From contig NZ_JAUNDY010000007.1 in NCBI RefSeq assembly GCF_030525845.1, positions 17,735 to 81,734 on the forward strand: 64,000 nt of DNA. Reading direction: 5' to 3'. The notes beneath the pieces are model-generated. The model was not told the DNA's origin. It made no database searches and worked only from the letters and a program-made list of their open reading frames with translations. This document shows, one piece after another, positions 28,264 to 38,262 of this stretch (the first letter of the stretch is position 1; each line of letters begins with the position of its first letter). Position numbers and translations under genes: made by a program. This DNA is from Moraxella sp. (lineage in GTDB: Bacteria > Pseudomonadota > Gammaproteobacteria > Pseudomonadales > Moraxellaceae).

Positions 28264-28818
28264 TTAATGACCAGAAACATTATGCAATAATTTATCGGTA
28301 TAAGCAATCGCAATCGCCGATGCTAAAAATCCCAAATGGAGCAATAACTGCCATTTCATGGTCGCCTCACTCATATTGGCAGCGTTAATAAAAGTTTGAA
28401 GCATATGAATGCTAGAAATACTAATAATCGCCATGGAGAGTTTGACCTTTAACACGGATGCATTGACGTGGTTTAGCCATTCGGGTTGGTCGGGGTGGTC
28501 GTCCACATTGAGCCGAGAGACAAAAGTTTCATAGCCACCGACAATGACCATCACGAGCAAATTGGCAATCATCACCACATCAATAAGACCAAGCACCGCT
28601 AGCATGATGGTGTTTTCGTCCATTTGTCCTAAGTTCACAATCAAATGCCATAGCGATTTTAAAAACTTATAAGCATAAATGGCTTGCACGACAATCAATC
28701 CCAAATAAATGGGTAATTGTAACCAACGGCTGGCAAATATCACTTTGGCAAAAATACTTTGGCGACTTTCAATGCCGATGGCGGTGCTTTCGATGTCGGT
28801 ATTTGGATTGGTTGGCAT
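28264..28818 (-). CDS. yqhA: YqhA/UPF0114-family membrane protein
   Basis: This 184-aa inner-membrane protein has about four hydrophobic helices and the family's characteristic [12 protein letters not shown] followed by [20 protein letters not shown]. The function of UPF0114 proteins is not established. An AAGGAA site precedes the ATG by 6 bases. It lies between cmoA and the toxin-antitoxin genes on the same strand. Confidence 0.87.
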   Translation of the reverse strand: MPTNPNTDIESTAIGIESRQSIFAKVIFASRWLQLPIYLGLIVVQAIYAYKFLKSLWHLIVNLGQMDENTIMLAVLGLIDVVMIANLLVMVIVGGYETFVSRLNVDDHPDQPEWLNHVNASVLKVKLSMAIISISSIHMLQTFINAANMSEATMKWQLLLHLGFLASAIAIAYTDKLLHNVSGH

Positions 28819-28843
28819 AAATATTCCTTAAAATATAAATTAG

Positions 28844-29605
28844 TTATTTAAAGCTGATGATTGAGATGAAATTTAAAAACCGAAACCAAGTCATTTGTCT
28901 TTCAAAACCAGCCTGTTTTAATCGCTCATGATGGGCTTGTTCGCTGTCGGTAATTAACACATTCTCTAAGGCATTTCTTTTGCCGCTGATTTCTAATTCG
29001 CTATACCCATTGGCTCTTTTAAAATCATAATAGCGTTCGGTGAGCCATGCATTATCTTGTTCGTCTATCAAATGGGTTTTTTCGCTTAATATTAAAATGC
29101 CGCCTTTGGCTAAGGCTTTGTGGCATTTTTTTAATAAATCCAAGCGTTTTTCTGGGGCTAAAAATTGCAAAGTTAAATTAAGCACAATCATATCGCATTC
29201 TTGCAAGTCTAATTCACAAATATCCGCCAAAATAAAGTCAATGTGATGATTGGGATAATGAGTGTTCAATACCGTTTTGGCTTTATTAATCATTGGGGCG
29301 GAAATATCCACCGCCAAAATTTCTAATTCATCGGCATTAAATTTATCCGCCAACGCAAAACTGACCGCCCCCAAAGAAGTTCCCAAATCATAAATACGGC
29401 TAACCTTTTGCCCATCGGCATTCGTCTGACGATAAGCACAATGACGGCGAGCAAAAATGGGGAGCATGGCGAGCATTTGCCCATAACCTGGTACGCTACG
29501 GCGAATCATATCAGGAAAGCAAGCAACCACTTCTTCATCAAAAGAAAAGCGGGCGGATTTGTCAAGGGGGGTGGTAAATAGGGTGTCGTGATGGGAGCTG
29601 GTCAT
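28844..29605 (-). CDS. cmoA: Carboxy-S-adenosyl-L-methionine synthase (CmoA)
   Basis: CmoA makes carboxy-SAM from SAM and prephenate for use by CmoB. The 253-aa protein follows E. coli CmoA closely: [21 protein letters not shown], the SAM loop [24 protein letters not shown], and [22 protein letters not shown]. It is first in the minus-strand series cmoA, yqhA, antitoxin/toxin, cmoB, and divergent from msrA. Confidence 0.95.
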   Translation of the reverse strand: MTSSHHDTLFTTPLDKSARFSFDEEVVACFPDMIRRSVPGYGQMLAMLPIFARRHCAYRQTNADGQKVSRIYDLGTSLGAVSFALADKFNADELEILAVDISAPMINKAKTVLNTHYPNHHIDFILADICELDLQECDMIVLNLTLQFLAPEKRLDLLKKCHKALAKGGILILSEKTHLIDEQDNAWLTERYYDFKRANGYSELEISGKRNALENVLITDSEQAHHERLKQAGFERQMTWFRFLNFISIISFK

Positions 29606-29674
29606 TTTATTATTTTACAAATCAAAATTTTTTTGCTATTTTACCATTTTTAGGCAAAAACGATAGGTTTTTTT

Positions 29675-30190
29675 ATGCAGAGTATTGTACTTGGTGGGGG
29701 CTGTTTTTGGTGTGTAGAAGCGGTGTTTTCGGCGATTGATGGTGTGCAAAGTGCCATCAGTGGCTACATGGGAGGTGAGGCACAGACGGCAAATTATGAG
29801 GCGGTTTGCACAGGCGAGAGCGAGCATGTCGAGGTGGTAAAAATTACCTTTGATGAACAAGTTATTGATTTGTATGAAATTTTAACTGTATTTTTTGCCA
29901 TGCATGACCCTACCACCCTAAACCGTCAGGGCAATGATATTGGCACGCAGTACGCTTCTGTTATTTTTGTCAATGATGAACAAGAGACCATTGCCAAGCA
30001 AAAATTAGACGAATTAAAGCAACAAGGCATTCATGCTGTAACGCACATTTTGCCTGTACAAGAATTTTATCCTGCTGAAAATTATCATCAACAATTTTTT
30101 GTGAGTAACCCAAGCCAGCCTTATTGTCATTTTGTGATTTTGCCAAAAATGATGAAGTTAAAAACAGAGTTTGGACATCTGTTGCGATAG
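29675..30190 (+). CDS. msrA: Peptide methionine (S)-S-oxide reductase (MsrA)
   Basis: MsrA reduces methionine S-sulfoxide in proteins and repairs oxidative damage. The 171-aa enzyme begins SIVLGGGCFWCVEAVF, with catalytic Cys10 and a second Cys13. It retains GYMGGEAQTANYEAVCTG, HDPTTLNRQGNDIGTQYAS and the late YPAENYHQQFF. It is divergent from cmoA with a 69-base gap and appears to be a single-gene unit. Confidence 0.95.
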   Translation: MQSIVLGGGCFWCVEAVFSAIDGVQSAISGYMGGEAQTANYEAVCTGESEHVEVVKITFDEQVIDLYEILTVFFAMHDPTTLNRQGNDIGTQYASVIFVNDEQETIAKQKLDELKQQGIHAVTHILPVQEFYPAENYHQQFFVSNPSQPYCHFVILPKMMKLKTEFGHLLR

Positions 30191-30263
30191 AGTGTTACCA
30201 AAAGTTACTTTTATCTTGGATAAAAATCCGCTATCATGTTCAATTTTAGCTTAGAGAATTTCG

Positions 30264-31649
30264 ATGTTGCGTTCTTATAAACCATTTGTATTAAGTAGTA
30301 TTGTTTTGATGATGGGCGTTGCTCATGCCAATGATTTACCAAATCTTTCACAAAGTCATTTTAATCAATGTCTAAACACCCTAAAAACTTCCGCCAATTT
30401 TAAGGGGGTGGCTAGCACGTTTGAGCGTTATCGCCCCAGTGAGCCTGACCCTACGGTCATTCGCTCGCTCAATTATCAGCCAGAATTTAAAAAGGACGTT
30501 TGGGATTATCATGCCTCGCTTGTCGATAGTGAGCGTGTGTCAGATGGCTTGCGTGCCAAGACAGAGATGGCAGACGTGCTAAGACGTATCGAAAATCGCT
30601 ATGGCGTAAAAGCAGAGCATGTGTTAGGCGTGTGGGGTGTGGAGAGTAATTTTGGGCAGACGCTGGGCAAAAAAGATTTGATTACAAGCCTTGCGACTTT
30701 GTCGTGCTTTGACCGCCGTCAGTCTTATTTTCGTGGCGAGTATGCCTCCGCCCTAAAAATCCTCCAAAATGGCGACATTCGCCGTGAAGACATGACAGGC
30801 TCGTGGGCAGGGGCGTTCGGTCAAACGCAGTTCATGCCGAGTACGTTTTTGGAGTTGGCGGTGGATTTTGATGGCGATGGACGTAAAGATTTGGTGAATT
30901 CTAAGGCAGACGCTCTTGCCAGTACCGCCAATTTCTTGGTAAAAAGAGGCTATCGTACGGGCGAGCCATGGGGCTATGAAGTGAAGCTCAATGGCTACTC
31001 TGGGGCGAGTGGTCGCACCGCCAAAAAGTCCATTTCTCATTGGCAGAGCATGGGATTGACCCTACCTGATGGTCGTCCACTACCAAATAATATGGCAAGT
31101 GCAGGGTTATTACTTCCTGCTGGGCGACAAGGACCTGCGTTTTTGGTGGGTAAAAACTTTGACACCTTTTATAGTTATAATGCCTCTGAAAATTACGCAT
31201 TGGCGATTGCTCATTTATCCACCCTTTTAGAAACTGGCAACACCAATACGAGCTTTGCCACCGCTTGGCCAACAGATGACCCTGGCATCAGCCGTAAAGA
31301 AGCCAAAGAAATTCAACAAGCCCTCATCAGTCACGGCTATCAGATTGGCAATGTGGACGGTATCATCGGCGATGGTACACGTAGTGCCATCAGAGAATAC
31401 CAACGCAAAATGGGCGTTACCCCTGATGGGCGTGCTGGACAAAAGTTCTATCGCTTGATTATGGGTAATACTGCCAGCTTAGGCGGTGTGCAGTCTGCGG
31501 TGAGTGTGCCTAGTACACCCACGTCCTCTGCCGGAACCACTTGGGGGGCGGTTAGTCCCAGCTCTCATAATGCTCCTGCTGGTACTGTTATCTATCGCCG
31601 TGTATATCATCAAGATGGATCGATAAGTCTTGTGCCAAGCACCAACTGA
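30264..31649 (+). CDS. MltB-type lytic murein transglycosylase with peptidoglycan-binding domain
   Basis: This exported 461-aa enzyme cleaves glycan strands to anhydromuropeptides. It has a signal peptide ending near VAHA, a family 3 transglycosylase domain (about 30-310) with catalytic Glu127 in VWGVESNFG and GSWAGAFGQTQFMPSTF, and a PG_binding_1 domain (about 345-400: IQQALISHGYQIGNVDGIIG). The tail is Ser/Thr/Pro-rich. There is no lipobox. ampD, which processes its products, is the next gene. Confidence 0.93.
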   Translation: MLRSYKPFVLSSIVLMMGVAHANDLPNLSQSHFNQCLNTLKTSANFKGVASTFERYRPSEPDPTVIRSLNYQPEFKKDVWDYHASLVDSERVSDGLRAKTEMADVLRRIENRYGVKAEHVLGVWGVESNFGQTLGKKDLITSLATLSCFDRRQSYFRGEYASALKILQNGDIRREDMTGSWAGAFGQTQFMPSTFLELAVDFDGDGRKDLVNSKADALASTANFLVKRGYRTGEPWGYEVKLNGYSGASGRTAKKSISHWQSMGLTLPDGRPLPNNMASAGLLLPAGRQGPAFLVGKNFDTFYSYNASENYALAIAHLSTLLETGNTNTSFATAWPTDDPGISRKEAKEIQQALISHGYQIGNVDGIIGDGTRSAIREYQRKMGVTPDGRAGQKFYRLIMGNTASLGGVQSAVSVPSTPTSSAGTTWGAVSPSSHNAPAGTVIYRRVYHQDGSISLVPSTN

Positions 31650-31665
31650 TTTTATGAGACAATAG

Positions 31666-31701
31666 CACCGATGGTAAATGATTTACTGTCGGTGTTTTTT
31701 T
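31666..31701 (+). terminator. Terminator after the transglycosylase gene
   Basis: Two-part stem CACCGA/TCGGTG and GTAAAT/ATTTAC, separated by an unpaired TG on each side, then seven T. It lies 17 bases after the stop. Confidence 0.85.
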
Positions 31702-31796
31702 GGGTGGATTTGAAAATGGTAAAAAATTGCTCATAAAGAATACACAAAACCAGCAAATTAGCGTATGATATCACAAACCCCAAAACATCAGGCCTT

Positions 31797-32393
31797 ATGA
31801 AACACCCAGCCCCAAATTTTTGTATTAATCACGGCATCTTAGAGGGTGCCAATGTGATGACCTCGCCCAATTTTAATGAGCGTCCACCCAACGCCATCAT
31901 CAGCGGTATCGTCATTCATAACATCAGTCTGCCACCCTCTAATTTTGGGCGTACCAATGCCGATGGCGTGCATTTTGTCAAAGCCTTTTTTCAAAATAAG
32001 CTAAACGCCAACGACCATGCGTATTTTAAGACGATTGCCAATTTGCAGGTATCGGCTCATTTGTTTATTGAGCGAGATGGTACGGTTACGCAGTTTGTGA
32101 ACTTTGATGATAGGGCGTGGCATGCTGGACAGTCTTCTTATTTAGGTAGGACAAATTGCAATGATTTTACCATTGGTATTGAGTTGGAGGGTGATGATTT
32201 TACCCCCTTTACCGATGAGCAATATGAGGTGCTAGCGAGCATCATTATCGCCATTTATACTGCTTATCCTGCCACGCAAAGACAGCTGATGGGACATAGC
32301 GACATTGCCCCACAGCGTAAGAGCGACCCAGGCGAGCATTTTGAGTGGCATAAATTACGGCAGATGGTACAAAATAAACTGAACAAAGCATAA
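31797..32393 (+). CDS. ampD: 1,6-anhydro-N-acetylmuramyl-L-alanine amidase (AmpD)
   Basis: AmpD cleaves the stem peptide from anhydro-muramyl peptides in the cytoplasm during wall recycling, and so also controls AmpR-type signalling where present. The 198-aa amidase_2 protein has zinc ligands His41 (IVIHNISLPP), a second His and Asp in GHSDIAPQRKSDPG, and the catalytic Glu in IGIELEGDDF. There is no signal peptide, as expected. No ampR or beta-lactamase gene is nearby. Confidence 0.95.
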   Translation: MKHPAPNFCINHGILEGANVMTSPNFNERPPNAIISGIVIHNISLPPSNFGRTNADGVHFVKAFFQNKLNANDHAYFKTIANLQVSAHLFIERDGTVTQFVNFDDRAWHAGQSSYLGRTNCNDFTIGIELEGDDFTPFTDEQYEVLASIIIAIYTAYPATQRQLMGHSDIAPQRKSDPGEHFEWHKLRQMVQNKLNKA

Positions 32394-32574
32394 TAACAAT
32401 CATTGTTGGTATAAAATATGGGCGGTTAAGGGCGATTTTACTTGTTGGCATGCTTGGGCTTGGTGGGAGATTTTCAAGCACGCATGCATCAAATGCCAAA
32501 ACACAAATTCATCATTTTTTCACGCCATTTTAGCAAAAATCTATTATAATACCCTCTTTTTATTATTTATCATC

Positions 32575-34125
32575 ATGGCAAAGTCTCGCTTATTTCGCTC
32601 CACCCTCATCGTCAGCTCCATGACTATGCTCTCTCGTGTTTTGGGCTTGGTGCGTGATGTCGTACTCATGGGCGTGTTTGGGGCAGGCGGACTCATGGAT
32701 GCGTTTTTGGTGGCGTTTAAAATCCCCAACTTTTTACGCAGGCTCTTTGCCGAAGGGGCATTTTCCCAAGCCTTTGTGCCTGTTTTGACCGAATACAAAG
32801 AACAAAAAACTCTAAATGAAATCCAGCTACTCATCAGCCGAGTCTCAGGCGTGCTATCCTTGATTTTGCTGGTATTGACCGTTGCCGTGCTGGCTCTTGC
32901 TCCGTTTGTTATCCAGTTATTTGCCCCTGGATTTGTGGGCGACCCTGACAAATTTACCACCGCCACCGAGCTTTTGTACTTGACCTTTCCTTATCTGTTT
33001 TTTATCTCGATGACGGCGTTTTTTGGCAGTATTTTACAAAGCTATGGTAAATTTGCCCCGCCTGCCTTTGCCCCCGTCCTCCTTAACATCTCCATGATAG
33101 TCGGAGCATGGCTCATCGCCCCCTTACTTGATAAATCCATCATGGCATTGGGCTATGCGGTGGCGGTCGCAGGTGTGTTACAGCTTATCATACAACTGCC
33201 TGATTTGTATCGTAAAAAACTGCTCGTCGCCCCAAGCGTGGATTTTAAACACGAAGGTGTAAGACGCATTTTGACGCTCATGCTCCCTGCGATTTTTGGG
33301 GTGTCGGTTACGCAGATTAACCTACTACTGAACACCATTTTTGCCTCCAAAATGATGAATGGTTCAGTCTCATGGCTCTACTCAGCGGAGCGACTGAGCG
33401 AGTTGCCGTTGGGTCTTATTGGTGTGGCGATTGGCACGGTGATTTTGCCTAGCCTATCAGCAAGCCGTGCCAAAGCCGATACGGTAGAATTTGGCAAAAC
33501 GCTAGACTGGGCGATGCGTCTGATTATCCTAATTGGTTTACCTGCGTCTGTGGCGATGTTTGTGCTGTCCGATGTGCTGATGAACGCCCTATTTGTTCGG
33601 GGTGAATTTAGCCAACTGGACGGTCAAATGTCAGGGCTTGCCTTACAATGTATGGCAGGCGGGATTTTAGGCTTTATGCTCATCAAGGTGTTTGCCCCTG
33701 CCTTTTTTGCAGGTCAAGACACCAAAACGCCCGTCAAAATCGGCATCGTGTCGGTATTTGCCAACATGATTTTTAGCGTGTTGTTTATTGGGATTTTTTA
33801 TCTTGCCAAACTGCCTTTGCATGGCGGTCTTGCCCTTGCCACGACTGGGGCGAGCTTTGTCAATGCTGGACTACTCTACTATTTTTTACACAAACGAGGC
33901 ATTTGGCACTTTGGCAAACATTGGTACAAAATGGGAGCTCAATTTGTCATCGCCACCCTTGCCATGACCGTCAGTCTCTATGTGGCATTGCCTTTTTATC
34001 CGACAGACGGCACGGCATGGGCAAAAATCGGTATTTTAATCGGTATTTGTATTTTGGGAGCGACTGTTTATGGGGTGGTATTGCTAGCCACTGGATTTAG
34101 ACCTAGACAGTTAAAGCATGGGTAA
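32575..34125 (+). CDS. murJ: Lipid II flippase (MurJ)
   Basis: MurJ flips lipid II across the inner membrane for peptidoglycan assembly. The 516-aa MOP-superfamily protein has about 14 membrane helices and the opening TMLSRVLGLVRDVVLMGVFGAG, with FRRLFAEGAFSQAFVPVL-like sequence (FLRRLFAEGAFSQAFVPV) and AFFAGQDTKTPVKI, all MurJ hallmarks. A TATAAT at 32545-32550 is a possible -10 element. It fits with the MurC, MurG and Ddl genes further along. Confidence 0.96.
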   Translation: MAKSRLFRSTLIVSSMTMLSRVLGLVRDVVLMGVFGAGGLMDAFLVAFKIPNFLRRLFAEGAFSQAFVPVLTEYKEQKTLNEIQLLISRVSGVLSLILLVLTVAVLALAPFVIQLFAPGFVGDPDKFTTATELLYLTFPYLFFISMTAFFGSILQSYGKFAPPAFAPVLLNISMIVGAWLIAPLLDKSIMALGYAVAVAGVLQLIIQLPDLYRKKLLVAPSVDFKHEGVRRILTLMLPAIFGVSVTQINLLLNTIFASKMMNGSVSWLYSAERLSELPLGLIGVAIGTVILPSLSASRAKADTVEFGKTLDWAMRLIILIGLPASVAMFVLSDVLMNALFVRGEFSQLDGQMSGLALQCMAGGILGFMLIKVFAPAFFAGQDTKTPVKIGIVSVFANMIFSVLFIGIFYLAKLPLHGGLALATTGASFVNAGLLYYFLHKRGIWHFGKHWYKMGAQFVIATLAMTVSLYVALPFYPTDGTAWAKIGILIGICILGATVYGVVLLATGFRPRQLKHG

Positions 34126-34141
34126 TTGAGTAGGCTGTGAA

Positions 34142-34170
34142 AAAAACGTGGTTATTCAAGCCACGTTTTT
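34142..34170. terminator. Bidirectional terminator between murJ and the DUF2788 gene
   Basis: Perfect 10-base stem AAAAACGTGG/CCACGTTTTT with a 9-base loop. The right arm lies inside the last codons of the convergent DUF2788 gene, so coding and termination share the same bases. Confidence 0.85.
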
Positions 34171-34373
34171 ACGGCAAATTCAATGACGATTTTGAGTAAA
34201 AAACCCACAAAACCTGCTCCTAATGCCACAAAAATCCAAAATGTCCCTGCTTTGCCTGCGTTGGATTTTTTTGCCATGTCCCACATGATAAAAAACAAAA
34301 ATGCAATAAACGCAGGCAATAATCCATAAAGTCCAATTTTGACAATCATTCCTTCGGAAATGGCGAGTATCAT
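34152..34373 (-). CDS. DUF2788 small membrane protein
   Basis: This 73-aa protein has two membrane helices joined by the conserved WDMAKKSNAGKAGTFWIF segment of DUF2788, a family common in Acinetobacter and Moraxella relatives. Function is unknown. The first ATG is used; a second in-frame ATG eight codons later has AGGA immediately next to it, too close to act well. It is convergent with murJ. Confidence 0.8.
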   Translation of the reverse strand: MILAISEGMIVKIGLYGLLPAFIAFLFFIMWDMAKKSNAGKAGTFWIFVALGAGFVGFLLKIVIEFAVKTWLE

Positions 34374-34464
34374 AAAATTAGCCCCATGTTAAAAATAGGC
34401 ATTATAGCATATTCCGATCAACAAATGTATGTATGCGATATTTAAAAAATTTTACAATATCATG

Positions 34465-34493
34465 ATAACAATTTCTGTAAAAATTGCTATAAT
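34465..34493 (+). promoter_or_regulatory. Predicted promoter for the SPOR-protein gene, extended -10
   Basis: TGCTATAAT (consensus extended -10) with ATAACA 17 bases upstream of the hexamer. It lies 80 bases before the gene. Confidence 0.5.
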
Positions 34494-34572
34494 TTGCAAG
34501 TTTTTCAGATATATGTAATTAGGTGGCAACCGATAATCTCTTTGGGATAAACCCACAAGACAAAGGTATGAT

Positions 34573-35277
34573 ATGAAAAAAAATTATGACAAACCAATTA
34601 GTCGCCAACAAAAGGACAGGATTTCATCTGGGCTAGCTAGCCTGCTGTGGATGTTTGTGGGGGCGATGATTGCGGTGATGGTTGGCGTGTTTTTGTATTT
34701 ATCGCCATTGTTTGATAGTTTTAAGGCGGATGTAGATGTTAATCCGCCCATGCAAGTACAACCCCTGCCCGCCACACCAGAACAACCTGAAAATTATGAG
34801 TTCTATGAAGTGCTTCCCAAGCGGGAGTTTCAGATGGGGCGTAGCGTGGTTGGCGAAAAAACAGAAGAGGTGGCTGTGGCATCTAGCGTGAAGCCTGATG
34901 TGGTGATAAATGCCGACAAAGCTACCAAAGTAATCACGCCCGCAGAGAAAGTAGACACCCAAAATCAAGGCGTAGCGATTGTCGAGGAAGAGACGACCTA
35001 TGACGGTGATGATACAAAGGATAACATCAAAATCAGCATCTCTCAAAACAGCTATATCTTGCAAATCCGCAGCTATGACAACCCAGAGGAGGCTGATCGC
35101 ATGCGTGCTGAGGTCATGATGTCAGGGGTGGACGCACGTGTTATCAAACGCATGGATAATGACACGGAGATATATCAAGTGGTCTCCAATGTCATGAATG
35201 CCAGTGAGGTGTCCCGTGCTAGCCGTAGACTCAAAGATAATGGCATTGATGCATTGATTGTTGAGCAAAAACATTAA
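34573..35277 (+). CDS. SPOR-domain protein, FtsN-like
   Basis: This 234-aa protein has a short cytoplasmic tail, one membrane helix (about residues 22-45), a Pro/Val-rich periplasmic linker that includes FYEVLPKREF, and a C-terminal SPOR domain (about 160-232: YILQIRSYDNPEEADRMRAEVM). SPOR domains bind denuded glycan at the septum, and FtsN activates septal wall synthesis. The layout is FtsN-like, but other SPOR proteins share it, so no symbol is given. Confidence 0.82.
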   Translation: MKKNYDKPISRQQKDRISSGLASLLWMFVGAMIAVMVGVFLYLSPLFDSFKADVDVNPPMQVQPLPATPEQPENYEFYEVLPKREFQMGRSVVGEKTEEVAVASSVKPDVVINADKATKVITPAEKVDTQNQGVAIVEEETTYDGDDTKDNIKISISQNSYILQIRSYDNPEEADRMRAEVMMSGVDARVIKRMDNDTEIYQVVSNVMNASEVSRASRRLKDNGIDALIVEQKH

Positions 35278-35380
35278 ACACATAAAATATTCTCATTAAA
35301 GGAATTGTGTGGGTGTTTGAATGATTGACCGTTGGTTTGCTAATTTGTTTTTAAGTTGTTACAAATTGTGTTATAAATGT

Positions 35381-35411
35381 TCGACACGCTTCTTGTAAAT
35401 TATGTTATAAT
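35381..35411 (+). promoter_or_regulatory. Predicted promoter for the CheA-like kinase operon
   Basis: TCGACA and TATAAT are spaced 19 bases, with TG one base before the -10 (TGTTATAAT). They sit 147 bases before the kinase ATG, leaving a long leader with no gene in it. The 280-base gap from 35278 to 35557 otherwise shows nothing I can name. Confidence 0.5.
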
Positions 35412-35557
35412 ACATAGAGTATGCTTAAAATTCTATCAAGTCAAGTGTACTTGTGTATTGGATATATTTTAGCGAATACTTGTGTCAGTGATGGTTGTGT
35501 GTGTTATAACCAAAAATCATGATGCATAACCACCACCCTTTCCAGTTAGGAGTATTT

Positions 35558-37738
35558 ATGTCTCAAAATACTGCAACGCAGATGCAGGGGCGTTATCAAG
35601 GCTTGATTGTCTCGATGTCGCTGTTCATGGTGCTGATTTTTGCATTGTTGGCTTATACGTTCTACGCCTCTAACGTTCTAGAACGTCACGCTGCTCTATC
35701 TAACGCTACACACACGGTAGCGAACGATACCCAGATTGTCATTAAAGATATCTTTGACATGCAGTTAAGTTATGGTGAGGACATTACCTCTCCACACATG
35801 AAAGAGGTGTTGGCACGTCTTGAATCCTCCTCCAAAACCATTGAGACAAACCTTAGTGCCATCGAAGGGTCTAGAAGCTATGTGGACGTGCATGGAGATG
35901 CTCACCCGCTAGCAACAATTACAGATGCACAGACGCTTGAAAACATGCGTATCGCTCGTGAGCAGTGGAATGCTTTGAAACCTAGGGTAGAAGCTTATTT
36001 GTCGGTGGTGGGCGATATTACCAAAGATGCTAGTACGCCTCTACGTCTGGTCGGTGAACAAGCCAAAATCTCCTCATTGGCGATGAACGATGCCTTGCAT
36101 GGACTAACCTCAGAGGTTACCAACATCTATGAAAACCAAGCTGCCCAGATTCGTATCGTACAGTTGATTGGAGTGGGTGCGATTTTGGTTTACTTTGCCA
36201 TCTTTATTTTGGTTGTACTAAGACGTCTACGTGAATCGGATGCTGAGACCGAAGCAGCACGTCAAGAGACCACCGAAATCATGCAGACGGTAAACACAGG
36301 TCTATTCCTTTTGGATAAAGATTTGGTTATCGGTCATCAGCACTCTCGTGTACTAGAAGACATCATGGGTACAGACCGACTTGGCGGCGAGAGTCTAAAT
36401 ACGATTTTGCGTAACCGTATCTCCGAAAAAGACCTTGATACCACCCAAAAATTCATTGATCAGCTTTATAATCCACGTGTAAAAGAAAAACTGGTGGACA
36501 GCTTGAACCCACTTAACAAAGTGATGATTCAACGTGAGAATAAAGACGGCAACAGCGAAAACCGCTACCTTGACTTTAAATTCTCGCGAGTTTATGAGGG
36601 TAAAGACATCGCTCGTATTCTGGTCAACGTAAACGATATTACTGATGCGGTACGCCTAGAACAACGTCTAGAACAAGAACGTGCCCAAAACGACATGCAG
36701 ATTGAGATGCTGACCACCATCTTGAACGTATCTCCATCGGTCATTAGTGAGTTCATCGATAACACGCATCGTCATATTGAGAAGATGAACAATACCCTAA
36801 AAAACCCTGGTAGTTCACAGCTTGAACTCCAAAACAAGACCAAGACGCTGTATCGTGAAATGCACAGCTTAAAAGGTGAAGCGTCAGCATTGAAGTTGCA
36901 CAGCTTTACCAAGATTGCTTCTGAGGCTGAAAATAAACTTCAAGCCCTCCAAAACCAATCCACTCTATCAGGTAACGACTTCTTGCCTTTGACGGTACAT
37001 CTAGATGAGCTACTTAGCCTGTCAAACACCATTACGGGTCTAGGCGAGCGTATTAATGCTGCCGCTCGTAACATGATTAACTTCGGTCATGAGGAGCATG
37101 CACCAAAAGCACAAGAAGACTACCTAAGAAGTGAAAACACTTCTACTGATGACGTGCCAGCCATGCTAAACGCCAAAGAAGAGCTGGGAGATTATCTAAC
37201 TTCTTTTGCCCAAGACATTGCAGAGCGTCAAGGTAAACTGGTAGAGCTTGATATTCAAGGTCTAGAAGGTCAAGAGATTCCTTCGCACCTAAAAACAGTT
37301 ACCAAAGAGTTGTGCGTACAGCTACTACGCAATGCCATCGTGCATGGTATTGGTACGCCAACTGCCCGTATCCAAAACGGCAAAGGCGAAGTAGGCACGG
37401 TTAAGGTTATGGTGCAGTCTCATGCAGGTGCAGACAAGAACGACTTTATTTTTAGCATGGAAGACGATGGTAAAGGCATTGATTATGAAGCCATTCGCCA
37501 ACGCATCATTGCTAAGGGTACACACACCGAAGAAGAGGTGCGCACCTTTGAAGAAAGTCGCTTATTGAACATGCTGTTCTCTTCTGGTTTTAGCACCAAA
37601 GAGCATGCTGATGAGGACGGTGGACGTGGCGTGGGTCTAGACATCGTCAAAGATCGTGTTAAAGAATTTGGTGGCAAAATCAATGTAAAAAGCGAAGAAG
37701 GTCAATTCTGTCGTTTTGTGATTAAGCTACCTATGTAA
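35558..37738 (+). CDS. Membrane-bound CheA-like histidine kinase (HPt plus ATPase, no CheW domain)
   Basis: This 726-aa sensor kinase has TM1 (about 15-36), a periplasmic helical region, TM2 (about 201-221), a PAS-like segment (about 238-365), an HPt domain with phospho-acceptor His436 (MHSLKGEASAL), and a CheA-type ATPase: N box near 584-597, DDGKGID (636-642), LFSSGFST and GGRGVGL. It lacks the CheY-binding P2 and CheW-like P5 domains, so it cannot dock to receptors as CheA does. An AGGAG site supports the ATG at 35558. A CheY and a CheX follow. Confidence 0.85.
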   Translation: MSQNTATQMQGRYQGLIVSMSLFMVLIFALLAYTFYASNVLERHAALSNATHTVANDTQIVIKDIFDMQLSYGEDITSPHMKEVLARLESSSKTIETNLSAIEGSRSYVDVHGDAHPLATITDAQTLENMRIAREQWNALKPRVEAYLSVVGDITKDASTPLRLVGEQAKISSLAMNDALHGLTSEVTNIYENQAAQIRIVQLIGVGAILVYFAIFILVVLRRLRESDAETEAARQETTEIMQTVNTGLFLLDKDLVIGHQHSRVLEDIMGTDRLGGESLNTILRNRISEKDLDTTQKFIDQLYNPRVKEKLVDSLNPLNKVMIQRENKDGNSENRYLDFKFSRVYEGKDIARILVNVNDITDAVRLEQRLEQERAQNDMQIEMLTTILNVSPSVISEFIDNTHRHIEKMNNTLKNPGSSQLELQNKTKTLYREMHSLKGEASALKLHSFTKIASEAENKLQALQNQSTLSGNDFLPLTVHLDELLSLSNTITGLGERINAAARNMINFGHEEHAPKAQEDYLRSENTSTDDVPAMLNAKEELGDYLTSFAQDIAERQGKLVELDIQGLEGQEIPSHLKTVTKELCVQLLRNAIVHGIGTPTARIQNGKGEVGTVKVMVQSHAGADKNDFIFSMEDDGKGIDYEAIRQRIIAKGTHTEEEVRTFEESRLLNMLFSSGFSTKEHADEDGGRGVGLDIVKDRVKEFGGKINVKSEEGQFCRFVIKLPM

Positions 37739-37753
37739 TTAAATAATTAATCT

Positions 37754-37781
37754 AACTTCGTAAGTGTGTGCTTACGAAGTT
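37754..37781 (+). other. Intercistronic hairpin between kinase and response-regulator genes
   Basis: Perfect 11-base stem AACTTCGTAAG/CTTACGAAGTT with loop TGTGTG. Only TTT follows, so it is likely a leaky terminator or an RNA-processing or stability element that lowers or raises CheY relative to the kinase. Confidence 0.6.
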
Positions 37782-37796
37782 TTAGTGGAGTTTGTT

Positions 37797-38159
37797 ATGC
37801 ATAAATTAATGGTTGTCGATGACTCAAACATCATCAGAAATCGTATTCAACGTGCTTATAATAACGAGCAATTTATGCTGGTAGCTACCGCAAATAACGG
37901 AGCAGATGCCATCGAAAAATTTCAGTTACACAAGCCAAATGTGGTAACGATGGATTTGACCATGCCACAGATGGATGGATTGGAGTGTATTGAGAAGCTA
38001 GTGTCTCTTGATGAGAATGTCCGTATCTTGGTGGTATCAGCGCTGTCTGATAAAGCAACGGGTATTCAAGCACTGTCTTTGGGTGCAAGTGGCTTTTTGT
38101 GCAAGCCGTTCTCTGATGAGGAGCTGGTGGCGGCACTTGATGAGTTGATGCACGACTAA
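37797..38159 (+). CDS. CheY-like single-domain response regulator
   Basis: This 120-aa receiver domain has no output domain. It has the acidic pair Asp8-Asp9, phospho-acceptor Asp53 (VTMDLTMPQMDG), Ser81 and Lys103 (LCKPF), all needed for phosphotransfer. ATG at 37797 follows a GTGGAG site; the upstream in-frame start adds residues not found in receivers. It should take phosphate from His436 of the kinase encoded just upstream. Confidence 0.9.
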   Translation: MHKLMVVDDSNIIRNRIQRAYNNEQFMLVATANNGADAIEKFQLHKPNVVTMDLTMPQMDGLECIEKLVSLDENVRILVVSALSDKATGIQALSLGASGFLCKPFSDEELVAALDELMHD

Positions 38160-38262
38160 AATGGGATTGATGATAAATACTTTATCATTATGATTTAAGA
38201 TTAAGACTTTATTAAGATAAGCCTTTTCAAAGGGAATATCGCAAACAAACTGAGAGTGTTTT

